Positions 43,301-50,933 of a DNA stretch of 64,000 nucleotides are shown here, piece by piece; the stretch's first letter is position 1; each line of letters begins with the position of its first letter. The stretch is taken from assembly GCF_010384365.1 (NCBI RefSeq), contig NZ_CP048397.1:6076001-6140000 (forward strand), given 5' to 3'. Made by a program: the position numbers and the translations under genes. The notes below the pieces were generated by a model. The model ran no database searches, was not told where the DNA came from, and saw nothing but the letters and a program-made list of their open reading frames with translations. Origin of the DNA: Streptomyces sp. S4.7 (GTDB taxonomy: Bacteria > Actinomycetota > Actinomycetes > Streptomycetales > Streptomycetaceae).

Positions 43301-44349
43301 CGAGCTCGTGCATGGTTGGCGGTGAGACGTCGAGGACTTCGGTGGGGCCCGGGGGTCACATCTGCCGTGCCGATGTCAGGTCTGCGCCCTGCTGATGAGA
43401 CAGCAGGCCGGCGATGGCCTGGACCGTGTCGCTCATGTGCTCGCGGCGGCCGAGGTGGCGTGCGAGTGCCCGCCAGTTCTTGAGATGTGCGATGCCGTGC
43501 TCGACCCGGATACGGCGTGAGGAGTGCGCCTTGCGCTGGCGCTCGTACATATCCTCGTACCAGTCCGGGGCGTTCTTCTTGAACTTGCGGTGCGGTGGCG
43601 TCACCACGCGTCCGCCGGTCTGTGCGCCGAGCCCCTGGTAGCCGGCATCGGCGAGGATCTCGACCGCAGGCCCACCGGCCAGGAGCTCCACCAGCCCCAA
43701 CTGGCGTGCGTGGGTGATGTCCGCGCAACTCCCGGGCTTGGTCGGGCTGCACCACAGCATGCGTCCTTCGCCGTCCGTGACCACCATGGATTTGACGGCG
43801 TTCTGCTTGTTCTTGCCGGAGATGAACTTGTCCCGGTCCTTGCGTCCTTGGGCCGGCCGCCGGACCCGGATCTCGGTGCCGTCGATGATGCCGGTCTTCC
43901 CTGTCGCGCCGAGATGGTCGACGACTTCGGCCAGAGTCCGCAGCCGTACGTCGGGGCTGATGGTGCACCCTCGCTCGGCGAGCAGGGGCCGCACCTCGTT
44001 GATGGCCCGGGTGATGGTGGAGCGGTCCACGCCAAACCAGCAGGCCAGCACGTCGTGGGTAGTCCCGTGACGGAGATGGACGAGAGTGGCCAGCAGCCGG
44101 TCGACAAACACCAGCCGGTGCTTCGCGCCGGCGCCCATGGCCCGCTTGCGCGGCCGGGAGGCAAGCCTGGCCTGGTGGCGCTCGTGCCACAACGGACCCA
44201 CTTCGGCGACGAGTTCAGCGATCACATCGGCCGTCAGGCCCGTGATCCGCCGGTTGCTGATGACCAGTGCACGAGCCGAGTTCCCCACCACGCAACCATG
44301 ATCAACGATCAAGGACTCGGCGTCTCACCGCCAACCATGCACGAGCTCG
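43301..44349 (-). mobile_element. Complete IS5-family insertion sequence (1049 bp)
   Basis: Boundaries are set by 29-base perfect terminal inverted repeats (43301-43329 and 44321-44349) starting CGAGCTCGTGCATGGTTGGC, with further partial pairing inward. Direct repeats TAA flank both ends (43298-43300, 44350-44352), matching the three-base TNA target choice of the ISL2/IS1031-type branches of the IS5 family. It carries a single transposase gene and lies inside an ImmA/IrrE gene. The perfect ends suggest recent arrival. Confidence 0.9.
43356..44312 (-). CDS. IS5-family DDE transposase
   Basis: A 318-residue transposase of the DDE_Tnp_4 (HARBI1-like) type. An N-terminal HTH region (THDVLACWFGVDRSTITRAI) precedes the catalytic core with Asp in GIIDGTEIRVRRP, Asp in ILADAGYQGLG and Glu in RRIRVEHGIAHLKNW. 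TTG at 44312 is the upstream-most start; in-frame starts further in are possible. Full length with no frameshift, so the element is probably active. It fills the element almost from end to end. Confidence 0.92.
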   Translation of the reverse strand: MIVDHGCVVGNSARALVISNRRITGLTADVIAELVAEVGPLWHERHQARLASRPRKRAMGAGAKHRLVFVDRLLATLVHLRHGTTHDVLACWFGVDRSTITRAINEVRPLLAERGCTISPDVRLRTLAEVVDHLGATGKTGIIDGTEIRVRRPAQGRKDRDKFISGKNKQNAVKSMVVTDGEGRMLWCSPTKPGSCADITHARQLGLVELLAGGPAVEILADAGYQGLGAQTGGRVVTPPHRKFKKNAPDWYEDMYERQRKAHSSRRIRVEHGIAHLKNWRALARHLGRREHMSDTVQAIAGLLSHQQGADLTSARQM

Positions 44350-44704
44350 TAAGCGTGGGGTTCACCCCGAGGGCCTGTGCCGTATCCGCGTCGACCTGCA
44401 GGCTTCCGGGGTGGTCGCAGAACACGTGGCACAGTTCGTGCGTGAGAATGTGTCGCTGGTGGTGAACGGACGTGCCTTCCTCGTAATAGAGGAGGTCGGC
44501 GGACGGCGTCTCGACCCTTATGCCACAGGGCGCTTCGACAGCGTCGAGCGTGCTCAACGGTTTCAGGATGATCGGTTTTCCGCGAAGGGCGGCTATCGCC
44601 TCGCGCAGTTCGCGCGTGCTGAAGCGATGCGGTAGGTGCAGGAGATCTACCTGCTCCTCACATGATTTGCGCAGTCGACTCTCGTCGATTTCTGGAAAGG
44701 GCAT

Positions 44705-45058
44705 GGAAAGCCCCCCTCGGCCTCGGCTGTGCGCCAACTTGCTACTGAGCGACAGCCAAGAGGATGCCAAGAAGAAGGGGGAACTCACGCTTCCCGGAAG
44801 CGTCAGTTCCGGTTACGGATGGTGACTTGATCCCTGTGAGGAGGATGGATGAGTGCCAGGCTGGGGGATTCCTTCGACCTTGATCGACAGTGGGTGAAGC
44901 CCGTGATCGCGGGCCGCTGTGGCTCACGACGCAGATGATTGAACGGTCGACTATCCGTTATGTCTGACTACGCTGGATGACCATTTCATGATCTCTTGAT
45001 GTTGTTTTCGGGCGTGTTGTGATGCATGTCACTTCATCATGGGATCTAATCTCGGGTC
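44705..45058. other. Divergent intergenic region of the regulator pair
   Basis: A 354-base non-coding stretch between the - strand ImmA/IrrE gene and the + strand MmyB-like regulator. The last 120 bases are A+T-richer than the surroundings. TCTAAT (45047-45052) just before the ATG at 45059 could be a -10 box, giving a leaderless or nearly leaderless mRNA, since no ribosome site is visible there. GTGA-N6-TCAC near 45019 is a possible operator half-pair. Confidence 0.45.
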
Positions 45059-45904
45059 ATGGACTCTCGGGGCGGGCAGGTCGAGGGCGACGAACCTGAC
45101 GGTGAGTCCCTGCCTGAGCTGCTGCGATCATGGCGGAGCCGCACGGATCCCCGCGAGATTATGGGCCTGGCGGCCTCGGGGCGCAGGAGTAAAGGGTTGA
45201 CGCAGCGTGACGTGGCTCGTCTGACCGGAGTGAGCGAACGTTGGTACGGCGCACTGGAGCGCGGCAACGAGGCCAAGTACTCGGCCGACTTCCTCGATCG
45301 GCTCTCGTCGGCGCTGAGGCTGAGCCCGGCAGAGCGTCGCGCGTTGTACCTGAGGGCGGTCGGTCGTCCGCCGGCACTTGCCTCAACGCCGGATGTGGAC
45401 GCGGCAACAGATGTGGACGAGGTGCTGCTCCAGCAGTTCCTGGACAATCAGTCCCCCGCTCCCGCCTTCGCCACGGATCTCGCATGGAACGTGATCAGCT
45501 ACAACGAGCCGCTGCTTGATTGGTTTCCGTGGGCTGCCTATCAGGCCAATCAGATGCGATGGGCTTTTCTGGAGCCGGAGGCTCGTGAGCATCTCGTGAA
45601 CTGGGAACAGGACTGGGCCCGCCCATTTCTCGGGCAGATCCGCTATGAGCGGGCTCACCACCCGAAGAGCGAGGCCCTGCGGCAACTGGAGCGCGACATC
45701 CTCGCGGGATCGCCAGCCGCGCGACAGATGTGGGATCGTCGCGAGATGGTCGAGCACTCCCACGGTGCTCTGCGCCGGCTCAGGATTCCGTATCACCAAG
45801 GACGGGAAGTTGCTGTCCGCATCGTCGCCCTGCGACCGATGCGCAGCGACCTCCTCCGAGTGATCGTGCTGCTGGAAGGCCGCCACGGAAGCGATGCCGT
45901 CTGA
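45059..45904 (+). CDS. MmyB-like XRE-family transcription regulator
   Basis: A 281-residue regulator. The N-terminal HTH (about 35-95) has RRSKGLTQRDVARLTGVSER and WYGALERGNEAKYSADFLDRL. The C-terminal MmyB/LBD-like ligand-binding part shows LAWNVISYNEPLLDWFPWAA, NWEQDWARPFLGQIRYERA and MWDRREMVEHSHG. Such regulators sense lipid-like or small ligands in Streptomyces. It diverges from the ImmA/MAB_1171c/P450 row and could control it. Confidence 0.88.
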   Translation: MDSRGGQVEGDEPDGESLPELLRSWRSRTDPREIMGLAASGRRSKGLTQRDVARLTGVSERWYGALERGNEAKYSADFLDRLSSALRLSPAERRALYLRAVGRPPALASTPDVDAATDVDEVLLQQFLDNQSPAPAFATDLAWNVISYNEPLLDWFPWAAYQANQMRWAFLEPEAREHLVNWEQDWARPFLGQIRYERAHHPKSEALRQLERDILAGSPAARQMWDRREMVEHSHGALRRLRIPYHQGREVAVRIVALRPMRSDLLRVIVLLEGRHGSDAV

Positions 45905-45947
45905 CCGCGACGGAGGGCCGCATGTCGCGGTTCGGGCGGCACTGAAC

Positions 45948-46394
45948 TCATTCGTCGTCGAGCAGCCCGGAGTCGTCCGACTCCTCCGGCATTCCCTCCA
46001 GTCGGCGAGCCTGGTCGATCACGGTGTTCAGCATGTGCAGGCTCGACGTGCTGAGCCCGTTGGCGCGCAAGGCGACCCGGCGCACCCCCTGGTCGCGCAT
46101 GGCGGCAATCACCTGGATCTCTGCACGCTGCCGTTCGGCTTCTTCCCCGTCGAAGAAGTAGCCCGGGTTCACCCCGAAGAATCCGGCCAACGCCCGGATG
46201 GTCTGCATCTTCGGGTTCGTGTTGGTTCCGGTGCGGAGCTGCTGGATGGCGCTTGCGGAGATGGTCACGCCCGAGGTGTCGCGGATCCCCTGTGACACCT
46301 CCGCGTACGTGTACGGACCGCGCCCCTTCGGATGCACCTCCCGAAACAGGTAGTCGAGCAGCTCCGCGAAGGTGCGCTCGTTCTTCTCGGTCAT
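45948..46394 (-). CDS. XRE-family regulator (ImmA/MAB_1171c partner type)
   Basis: A 148-residue HTH protein, beginning MTEKNERTFAELLDYLFREV with the helix-turn-helix in GVTISASAIQQLRTGTNTNP and TIRALAGFFGVNPGYFFDGE. This is the usual short repressor next to ImmA/IrrE and MAB_1171c genes. Start 46394 follows AAGGGTTGGGG. It stops 44 bases after the convergent MmyB-like gene. With its likely protease partner disrupted, its target genes may be stuck repressed. Confidence 0.85.
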   Translation of the reverse strand: MTEKNERTFAELLDYLFREVHPKGRGPYTYAEVSQGIRDTSGVTISASAIQQLRTGTNTNPKMQTIRALAGFFGVNPGYFFDGEEAERQRAEIQVIAAMRDQGVRRVALRANGLSTSSLHMLNTVIDQARRLEGMPEESDDSGLLDDE

Positions 46395-46825
46395 CCCCAA
46401 CCCTTCGTCATGGCGACCATCCTATCCACCCCAGTGGTGATCATGGCTAGCGTCGTCTCGCACGCCGACATTGCAGTTGACGCAAGGGCGCCACTGCGGT
46501 GTACGTTGACCCAGTAGTTCGTCCAGTTCAGTGTTCCGTGCCTGTTCGGAGCAGGTGTGGAGAAGCTGGACTTGTGCCAGCGGTCGCCATACGGTTCTGG
46601 TCCCTGCACAAGCGGATCACCGGCCGGGGACCGGCCAGGAGGGGAGGGGCGATGTACCCACAGGGGCCATGACGCCCACCGGGGTGGATGAGAGCGGCGC
46701 CCGGGAGCTACCAACTCCCAAGCGCCGGGCCGGCACCCCGAAGAGTGCCGATTCACATCTCGCGGGCGGCGGGGCTTTTGCACGAGAACCGCCGCACCGC
46801 ACTCCTACGAACAACGGAGTATCGC
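46395..46825. other. Intergenic region, possible old element boundary
   Basis: A 431-base region with no solid gene. A 17-base stretch at 46569-46585 is identical to the 5' coding end of the intact integrase (16922-16938). On the - strand it reads PYGDRWHKSS, close to the integrase start MPYDRWHKS, before the similarity ends. It may be a remnant integrase 5' end at the left side of the mobilizable element. Possible promoters for the leftward XRE and rightward genes must also lie here; I could not define them. Confidence 0.4.
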
Positions 46826-47143
46826 ATGCTCGCCATGCCGAGTGGAACCCCGGCCTGCCCGGATACCGACCGCCAGCGCCGCCTCGCCGCCCAGCTCGCA
46901 GACATGATCCCGGGCGCGGCCACTGTCCGGGTCAGCCTCAACGACCCGAAGGAGGCGTGGCCCCACCCGCACGCCATCGTCAAGGACGAGCCCCTGGAGC
47001 TGGGGCCGACGACCGCAAGGGTCGCAGCCCGCTGGATCCTGCGAGCCTGGCCGGAGGCGGACTGGACTAGGCCGCACACCTTCGACGTCGCCGCCGCGAC
47101 CCTCACCCGCAGCGACCTGGTCGCCGCCGGTCAGGGCTGCTGA
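46826..47143 (+). CDS. Hypothetical protein of the mobilizable element
   Basis: A 105-residue protein starting after GGAGTATCGC. Visible pieces: CPDTDRQRRLAAQLADMIPG, VSLNDPKEAWPHPHAIVKDE and RWILRAWPEADWTRPHTFDV. No family is recognised. It directly precedes the replication-type gene (one base between), so it probably belongs to the replication operon, perhaps as a small regulator. Confidence 0.6.
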   Translation: MLAMPSGTPACPDTDRQRRLAAQLADMIPGAATVRVSLNDPKEAWPHPHAIVKDEPLELGPTTARVAARWILRAWPEADWTRPHTFDVAAATLTRSDLVAAGQGC

Positions 47144-47144
47144 C

Positions 47145-47783
47145 ATGGCGCGGATACGAACCATCAAGCCGGAGGCGTTCGTCTCCGAGTCGCTCGCCGA
47201 AGTGAGCGTCGAGGCAGAGCGCACCTTCTTCGGCCTGCTCACCCAGTCCGACGACCACGGTCGCCACCGGGACAACGCCGCGATCATCGCTGGGCTGCTC
47301 TGGCCGCTGCGCGCCGAGCACACCTCGGTCCACGTCGAGGACGACCTCCACCAGCTAGCGAACGCCGAACTGATCTGCCGGTACCGCGGATGCGACGGCC
47401 GCCTCTACCTCCATGTCGTGACCTGGTCCGAGCACCAGAAGATCGACAAGCCGAGCCAGTCCCGCCTGCCCTCGTGCCCGCAGCACCAGGCTGCCGACCG
47501 GTGCGCACCGTGCAAGGGCTCCTGCACCCGGAGGGCGGAGGGCTCGCCCACTACTCCCCGAGGATTCGCCGAGACCTCGGCGAGGGCACCCCGAGCCCCC
47601 GATCTGCCTGCCGTACCCGCCTCGACGGTGCCGGACCAGTCAGATGGGCCAGCCGCCGACCGGCCGGAGGCCGCCGCCGAAGCCATCAGCGCACCCGGGC
47701 CGGACAAGGTTAAAAGTCCAGGTCAGAGGGTTGTATCCGAAGGCTCCCCGAAGCCTCCCCGAAGCCTCGGCGCCTGGATCTAG
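47145..47783 (+). CDS. Phage-type replication initiator/organizer, N-terminal part
   Basis: A 212-residue product. MARIRTIKPEAFVSESLAEV, FFGLLTQSDDHGRHRDNAAI and LYLHVVTWSEHQKIDKPSQS form the winged-helix replication-organizer domain found in actinophages and integrative elements (homologues start MARIRTIKPE). After residue 125 it becomes a Pro/Ala linker. The frame stops at TAG 47781-47783, inside a 7-base repeat array; the C-terminal domain continues in another frame. Removing one repeat unit joins both parts. A DnaC-like loader follows, supporting a replication role. Confidence 0.75.
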   Translation: MARIRTIKPEAFVSESLAEVSVEAERTFFGLLTQSDDHGRHRDNAAIIAGLLWPLRAEHTSVHVEDDLHQLANAELICRYRGCDGRLYLHVVTWSEHQKIDKPSQSRLPSCPQHQAADRCAPCKGSCTRRAEGSPTTPRGFAETSARAPRAPDLPAVPASTVPDQSDGPAADRPEAAAEAISAPGPDKVKSPGQRVVSEGSPKPPRSLGAWI

Positions 47784-48153
47784 GATCTTGGATCCTGGAT
47801 CTCTTGTCCCTACGGGGCGCATAGCGCCCGCAGCCGGCATCTCCGCCAAGGACCTCGTCGGCGAGTACGTGGCCGGGTGCGACCAGCGCCCCCCGAGCGA
47901 CGTGATCGGGCACCTCGGACGGATCATCAAGAAGCTCCTAGACGAGGGCATCGCTCCGGTGCACATCCGAGCCGGGCTGGCGAATTTCACCGCCAACCCC
48001 AAGCACCCGAGCGTCCTGACCAGCATGGTCAACGAGGCGATGAACGCTCGCCCCGGCGGTTTGGCGCGGCCGGGAATCCGGCCTAACGTGCCCGCCCACC
48101 AGGCGTGGACCAACCCGGCCAACGCTTCCGCCGCCTACGCCGAGGAGCTGTGA
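47764..48153 (+). CDS. Replication protein C-terminal part (frame displaced)
   Basis: Open frame with no good start of its own. It carries ISAKDLVGEYVAGCDQRPPS, DVIGHLGRIIKKLLDEGIAP and PSVLTSMVNEAMNA, the C-terminal helical domain that normally is fused to the MARIRTIKPE domain. The stop overlaps the loader gene start (TGATG). I regard it as the second half of the gene at 47145, brought out of frame by one extra 7-base repeat unit. The listed start is only where this frame becomes relevant, not a start codon. Confidence 0.7.
   Translation, partial: ASAPGSRILDPGSLVPTGRIAPAAGISAKDLVGEYVAGCDQRPPSDVIGHLGRIIKKLLDEGIAPVHIRAGLANFTANPKHPSVLTSMVNEAMNARPGGLARPGIRPNVPAHQAWTNPANASAAYAEEL
47776..47803 (+). 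repeat. Four imperfect 7-bp tandem repeats controlling reading frame
   Basis: Units GGATCTA, GGATCTT, GGATCCT and GGATCTC lie head to tail. The first contains the stop codon that ends the N-terminal replication ORF. With three units rather than four, the frame runs through as WILDPGSLVPTGR into the downstream domain with no stop. The unit length is not a multiple of three, so copy-number change switches the frame. Confidence 0.85.
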
Positions 48154-48860
48154 TGCACACCCGTCACCGCGAACCGCAGCTCCTCGGCAACGAAGGCACC
48201 CTGGAGCGCATGGCCCGGATCCTGGCCGCCCGCAACATCGACCCGGCCGACGCCGCCGCGCTCCCCGACGACCCCGAGCCGTTCTCCCCGCTCGACGCCC
48301 TCCTGGCCGGGATGCCCCCGCGCTACCAGGCGGCCGTCGCCGACCACCCGAGGGTCCTGGACTGGGTCGCGGAGGTCACCGAGGCGGCCGTCGCCCCCAG
48401 CCGGGGAGCCCGGCGGCAGGTCACCACCGGGCCCAGCCTCCTGATGGCCGGAGTCGTCGGCGCGGGCAAGACGCACCAGGCGTACGGCGCGGTCCGAGCG
48501 CTCGTGGAGAGCGGGGTCGGCGTGCGCTGGCGCGCGACCACCGCCGCCGACCTCTACGCCGATCTCCGCCCCCGGCCCGGGGTCGACAGCGAGCGGGAGC
48601 TGGCGGCCGTCTGCCGCTGCCCGCTCCTGATCATCGACGACCTCGGCGCGGCCAAGGCCAGCGAGTGGGTCGAGGAAGTGACGTACCGGCTGATCAACCG
48701 GCGGTACAACTACGAACTCCCCACGCTGATCACGACCAACCTGGCGATCAAGGACCTGCGCTCGTACCTCGGTGACCGCGTCGCCTCCCGACTCGCGGAG
48801 ATGACCGACCGGGCCGAGTTCGAGGCCGTCGACCGCAGACGCCACAGCGCCGCCGCCTGA
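48153..48860 (+). CDS. DnaC-like ATPase (helicase loader)
   Basis: A 235-residue AAA+ protein. Walker A is MAGVVGAGKTHQAYGA (about residue 108), Walker B is LLIIDDLGAAKASEWVEE, sensor region LITTNLAIKDLRSYLGDRVA and arginine-finger area RVASRLAEM. It matches DnaC/IstB-type helicase loaders carried by phages and conjugative elements. It overlaps the preceding replication frame, so both should act together to start element replication. Confidence 0.85.
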   Translation: MHTRHREPQLLGNEGTLERMARILAARNIDPADAAALPDDPEPFSPLDALLAGMPPRYQAAVADHPRVLDWVAEVTEAAVAPSRGARRQVTTGPSLLMAGVVGAGKTHQAYGAVRALVESGVGVRWRATTAADLYADLRPRPGVDSERELAAVCRCPLLIIDDLGAAKASEWVEEVTYRLINRRYNYELPTLITTNLAIKDLRSYLGDRVASRLAEMTDRAEFEAVDRRRHSAAA

Positions 48861-48975
48861 CCCCCACAGGCCACCCCGCCGGACCGCGCCCCCGCAGCGC
48901 CGTCCGAGGGGGCCTACCGCCAGCGCACCTCTCCGCCGACGCCCCTGCGCGCGGAGAGCGATCGGAGCACCCCGC

Positions 48976-49542
48976 ATGACCAGCACGATGAACGGCCCCG
49001 CCCACCACCGTCAGCTCGGCGACCAGACCTGGCAGGCCGAAGCCATCTGCCAGAGCACCGAGTACCACCCGGTGGACCCCGAAGTCTTCTTCCCCGAACC
49101 CGACGAGACCGCCAAGATCGCCACGGCCAAGGCGCTGTGCGGCCAGTGCCCGGTCCGCCGTACCTGCCTGGACGCCGCTCTCGAAGGGGGTGACACCGAC
49201 GGGATCCGTGGCGGCCTGACGGAGGAGGAGCGCGGGCCGCTGCACGACAAGCTCGCCAGCCGCCTCGACTACAGCCGCGTCAACGCCACCATCGCCGGGC
49301 GCGACGTGCACCTCACCCACGCGGAGCGCCGTGCGGTCGAGTACGCGGCCTACCGCCACGGGGTGAGCGAGCAGCGCCTGGCCTGGCTTCTGAAGGTCAC
49401 CGAGGAGCACGCCAAGAAGCGATACCGCGAGATCCGCCGGGCCGAGCGCAATCGAACCCTGAACCAGCCCACTACGAACACCCCACCCCCCGAGACCAGC
49501 GGCGAGCGCCTGATCCGCGACGACTTCGGGACGGCGGCATGA
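48976..49542 (+). CDS. WhiB-like iron-sulfur regulator
   Basis: A 188-residue protein with an N-terminal WhiB domain. Cysteines occur in EAICQSTEYHP and in ALCGQCPVRRTCLDAAL, giving the four cluster ligands, followed by the GIRGG turn. The C-terminal half has a second helix-turn-helix-like part (AYRHGVSEQRLAWLLKVTEE) and a disordered tail, so it is longer than chromosomal WhiB proteins (about 80-110). Plasmid and element WhiB-like proteins often regulate transfer genes. Overlaps the next start. Confidence 0.88.
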   Translation: MTSTMNGPAHHRQLGDQTWQAEAICQSTEYHPVDPEVFFPEPDETAKIATAKALCGQCPVRRTCLDAALEGGDTDGIRGGLTEEERGPLHDKLASRLDYSRVNATIAGRDVHLTHAERRAVEYAAYRHGVSEQRLAWLLKVTEEHAKKRYREIRRAERNRTLNQPTTNTPPPETSGERLIRDDFGTAA

Positions 49543-50606
49543 ACACCGCAAGCGCGCCGAAGACGGCGCACATATCCGGGTGGGACCGCGCGGCTGTCGT
49601 GGCCCTCGGGAGCGCGGGATGCGCGCTGTCGTATGACGCCCTGCAGCAGATGGCCGTCGCCATCCACATCCGAGGCTTCCTTACCTACCTGTTCCCCCTG
49701 GTGATCGACGGGTTCATCGCGTACGGCATCCGAGCCCTCCTAGTCCTGCGCAACGCGCCCTTGCGCGCCCGGCTCTACGTCTGGGCCCTCTTCGGCACGG
49801 CCACCGCCGCCAGCATCTGGGCCAATGCCCTCCACGCGGTCCGCATCAACCAGGACACGGTCGCCGGCACCAGCCTCCGGCTCGGCGACGCGGTGGTCGC
49901 GGTGCTCTCCACCATCGCCCCGCTGGCCTTGGCCGGAGCGGTCCACCTCTACATCCTCATCGCCCGGGGCCCGGTCACGGACGCTGACCGACAGAACCTC
50001 GGTGAGCCCGGTCACCTCGGTCAGACTGACCGGGGCGAGGCCATCGAGGTCACCCGGACCGACCGGGCCGGTCAGCAGCGGTCAGCGGTCGGTCAGGTCG
50101 AGCCCGGTCAGTCGGTCACTGCTCTGACCGACCGGTTGCCGCTGTCCCCGACCAACGAGGACACCGCCACCCGGTCAGTGACCGGGGACTCGACCCCGGC
50201 GGCCAACGGCCAGTCGGTCACCGACCACCACAACCGGAGGCACGGTGCCCCTGACCTGCCGGGACAGGTGGACAAGGGGCGGACGGGCGCTGACCGCCCC
50301 GACAGCGCTGCCCCGGTCGGTGATGGCCAGGGCAGCCCGGCGGCGGTCAGTGCCCCGCCGGTCACCTCGCCGCCGGTCACTGACCGGGCTGCTCAGCCGA
50401 CTGATGACCGGCGACCTGACCCGGACACCGAGGAACTGCTGAAGATCGCCCGGTCGGCGGTCAGGGCCGAGGACAAACTCACCCGCAAGGTGGTCGCCCA
50501 GGCGATCCGAGGTCAGCAGATCCCGCTGTCCAGCGACACCCTGACCGCGCTGATGGCCCAGCTGCGCGAGCAGCACCGCCAGCCGGTCACTTCCTCCCGG
50601 CCCTGA
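49539..50606 (+). CDS. DUF2637 membrane protein (spread/transfer-associated)
   Basis: A 355-residue protein with four transmembrane helices in the first 150 residues (including FLTYLFPLVIDGFIAYGIRA and IAPLALAGAVHLYILIARG), the DUF2637 family common on Streptomyces plasmids and often beside transfer genes (SpdB-like). The cytoplasmic C-terminal 200 residues are low-complexity, built from TD/GQ-rich codons that create a dense array of GGTCA and TGACC words in the DNA (49975-50600). Ends in a helical basic domain (RKVVAQAIRGQQIP). Confidence 0.8.
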   Translation: MNTASAPKTAHISGWDRAAVVALGSAGCALSYDALQQMAVAIHIRGFLTYLFPLVIDGFIAYGIRALLVLRNAPLRARLYVWALFGTATAASIWANALHAVRINQDTVAGTSLRLGDAVVAVLSTIAPLALAGAVHLYILIARGPVTDADRQNLGEPGHLGQTDRGEAIEVTRTDRAGQQRSAVGQVEPGQSVTALTDRLPLSPTNEDTATRSVTGDSTPAANGQSVTDHHNRRHGAPDLPGQVDKGRTGADRPDSAAPVGDGQGSPAAVSAPPVTSPPVTDRAAQPTDDRRPDPDTEELLKIARSAVRAEDKLTRKVVAQAIRGQQIPLSSDTLTALMAQLREQHRQPVTSSRP

Positions 50607-50617
50607 CCGAACCTCCA

Positions 50618-50663
50618 CGGAGTGGGTGACCGAGTCGGTCACCCCGGCCGGTCACCCACTCCG
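50618..50663. repeat. 15-bp perfect inverted repeat before mob genes
   Basis: CGGAGTGGGTGACCG (50618-50632) and its exact complement CGGTCACCCACTCCG (50649-50663) frame a 16-base loop that itself contains CGGTCAC. It lies just upstream of the small gene, mobC and the relaxase, a classic place for an origin of transfer, though a terminator for the DUF2637 gene is equally possible. Confidence 0.7.
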
Positions 50664-50708
50664 CATGTCTCCGAGACATCCCGCCACAGCAGAAGCGGAG
50701 AGCATCCG

Positions 50709-50933
50709 ATGCGCGCTCACCCGGCCACGCCCGCCGAAGTCGACTCCTGGCTGACCGTCCTGCACCAGCACGGACACCTCCACCGCGCCCAGTCCGGCCC
50801 CGACACCACCTGGATCGTGCAACGCGAGCAGCACGACCGGCCCTGGACCCTGCACCACCCCGTCCTGGCCATGGACTGGATCGAGGAACTCGTCCGCGAA
50901 ATCCAGCAGCAGGACCCGGAGACGAGCCGGTGA
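50709..50933 (+). CDS. Small hypothetical protein upstream of mobC
   Basis: A 74-residue protein, MRAHPATPAEVDSWLTVLHQ onward, with DTTWIVQREQHDRPWTLHHP and an acidic C-terminal helix. No family is recognised. Its stop overlaps the mobC GTG start (GTGA), so it is translated with the mobilization genes and may be an accessory relaxosome protein. Confidence 0.65.
   Translation: MRAHPATPAEVDSWLTVLHQHGHLHRAQSGPDTTWIVQREQHDRPWTLHHPVLAMDWIEELVREIQQQDPETSR

Larger units (their letters stand above)
43106..44704 (-). pseudogene. ImmA/IrrE metallopeptidase interrupted by an IS element
   Basis: The 5' part (44704 down to 44350) encodes MPFPEIDESRLRKSCEEQVD onward with the active-site helix HILTHELCHVFCDH. 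The 3' part (43300 to 43106) encodes GRTSYSTADEREAEMMATVI and the tail. Between them lies a 1049-base insertion element flanked by TAA duplications. Removing the element plus one TAA leaves the halves out of frame by one base, so a further indel or a wrong assignment at the joint remains. Before insertion the protease headed the operon with the MAB_1171c-like gene and the P450. Confidence 0.8.

Noticed and set aside
46391..46783. A - strand open frame with WHKSSFS, resembling a DUF397 protein
   Set aside because: The rest of the DUF397 pattern (VEVA, RDSK) is missing and the start overlaps the XRE gene region. I treat only the short DRWHKS part as a possible integrase fossil.
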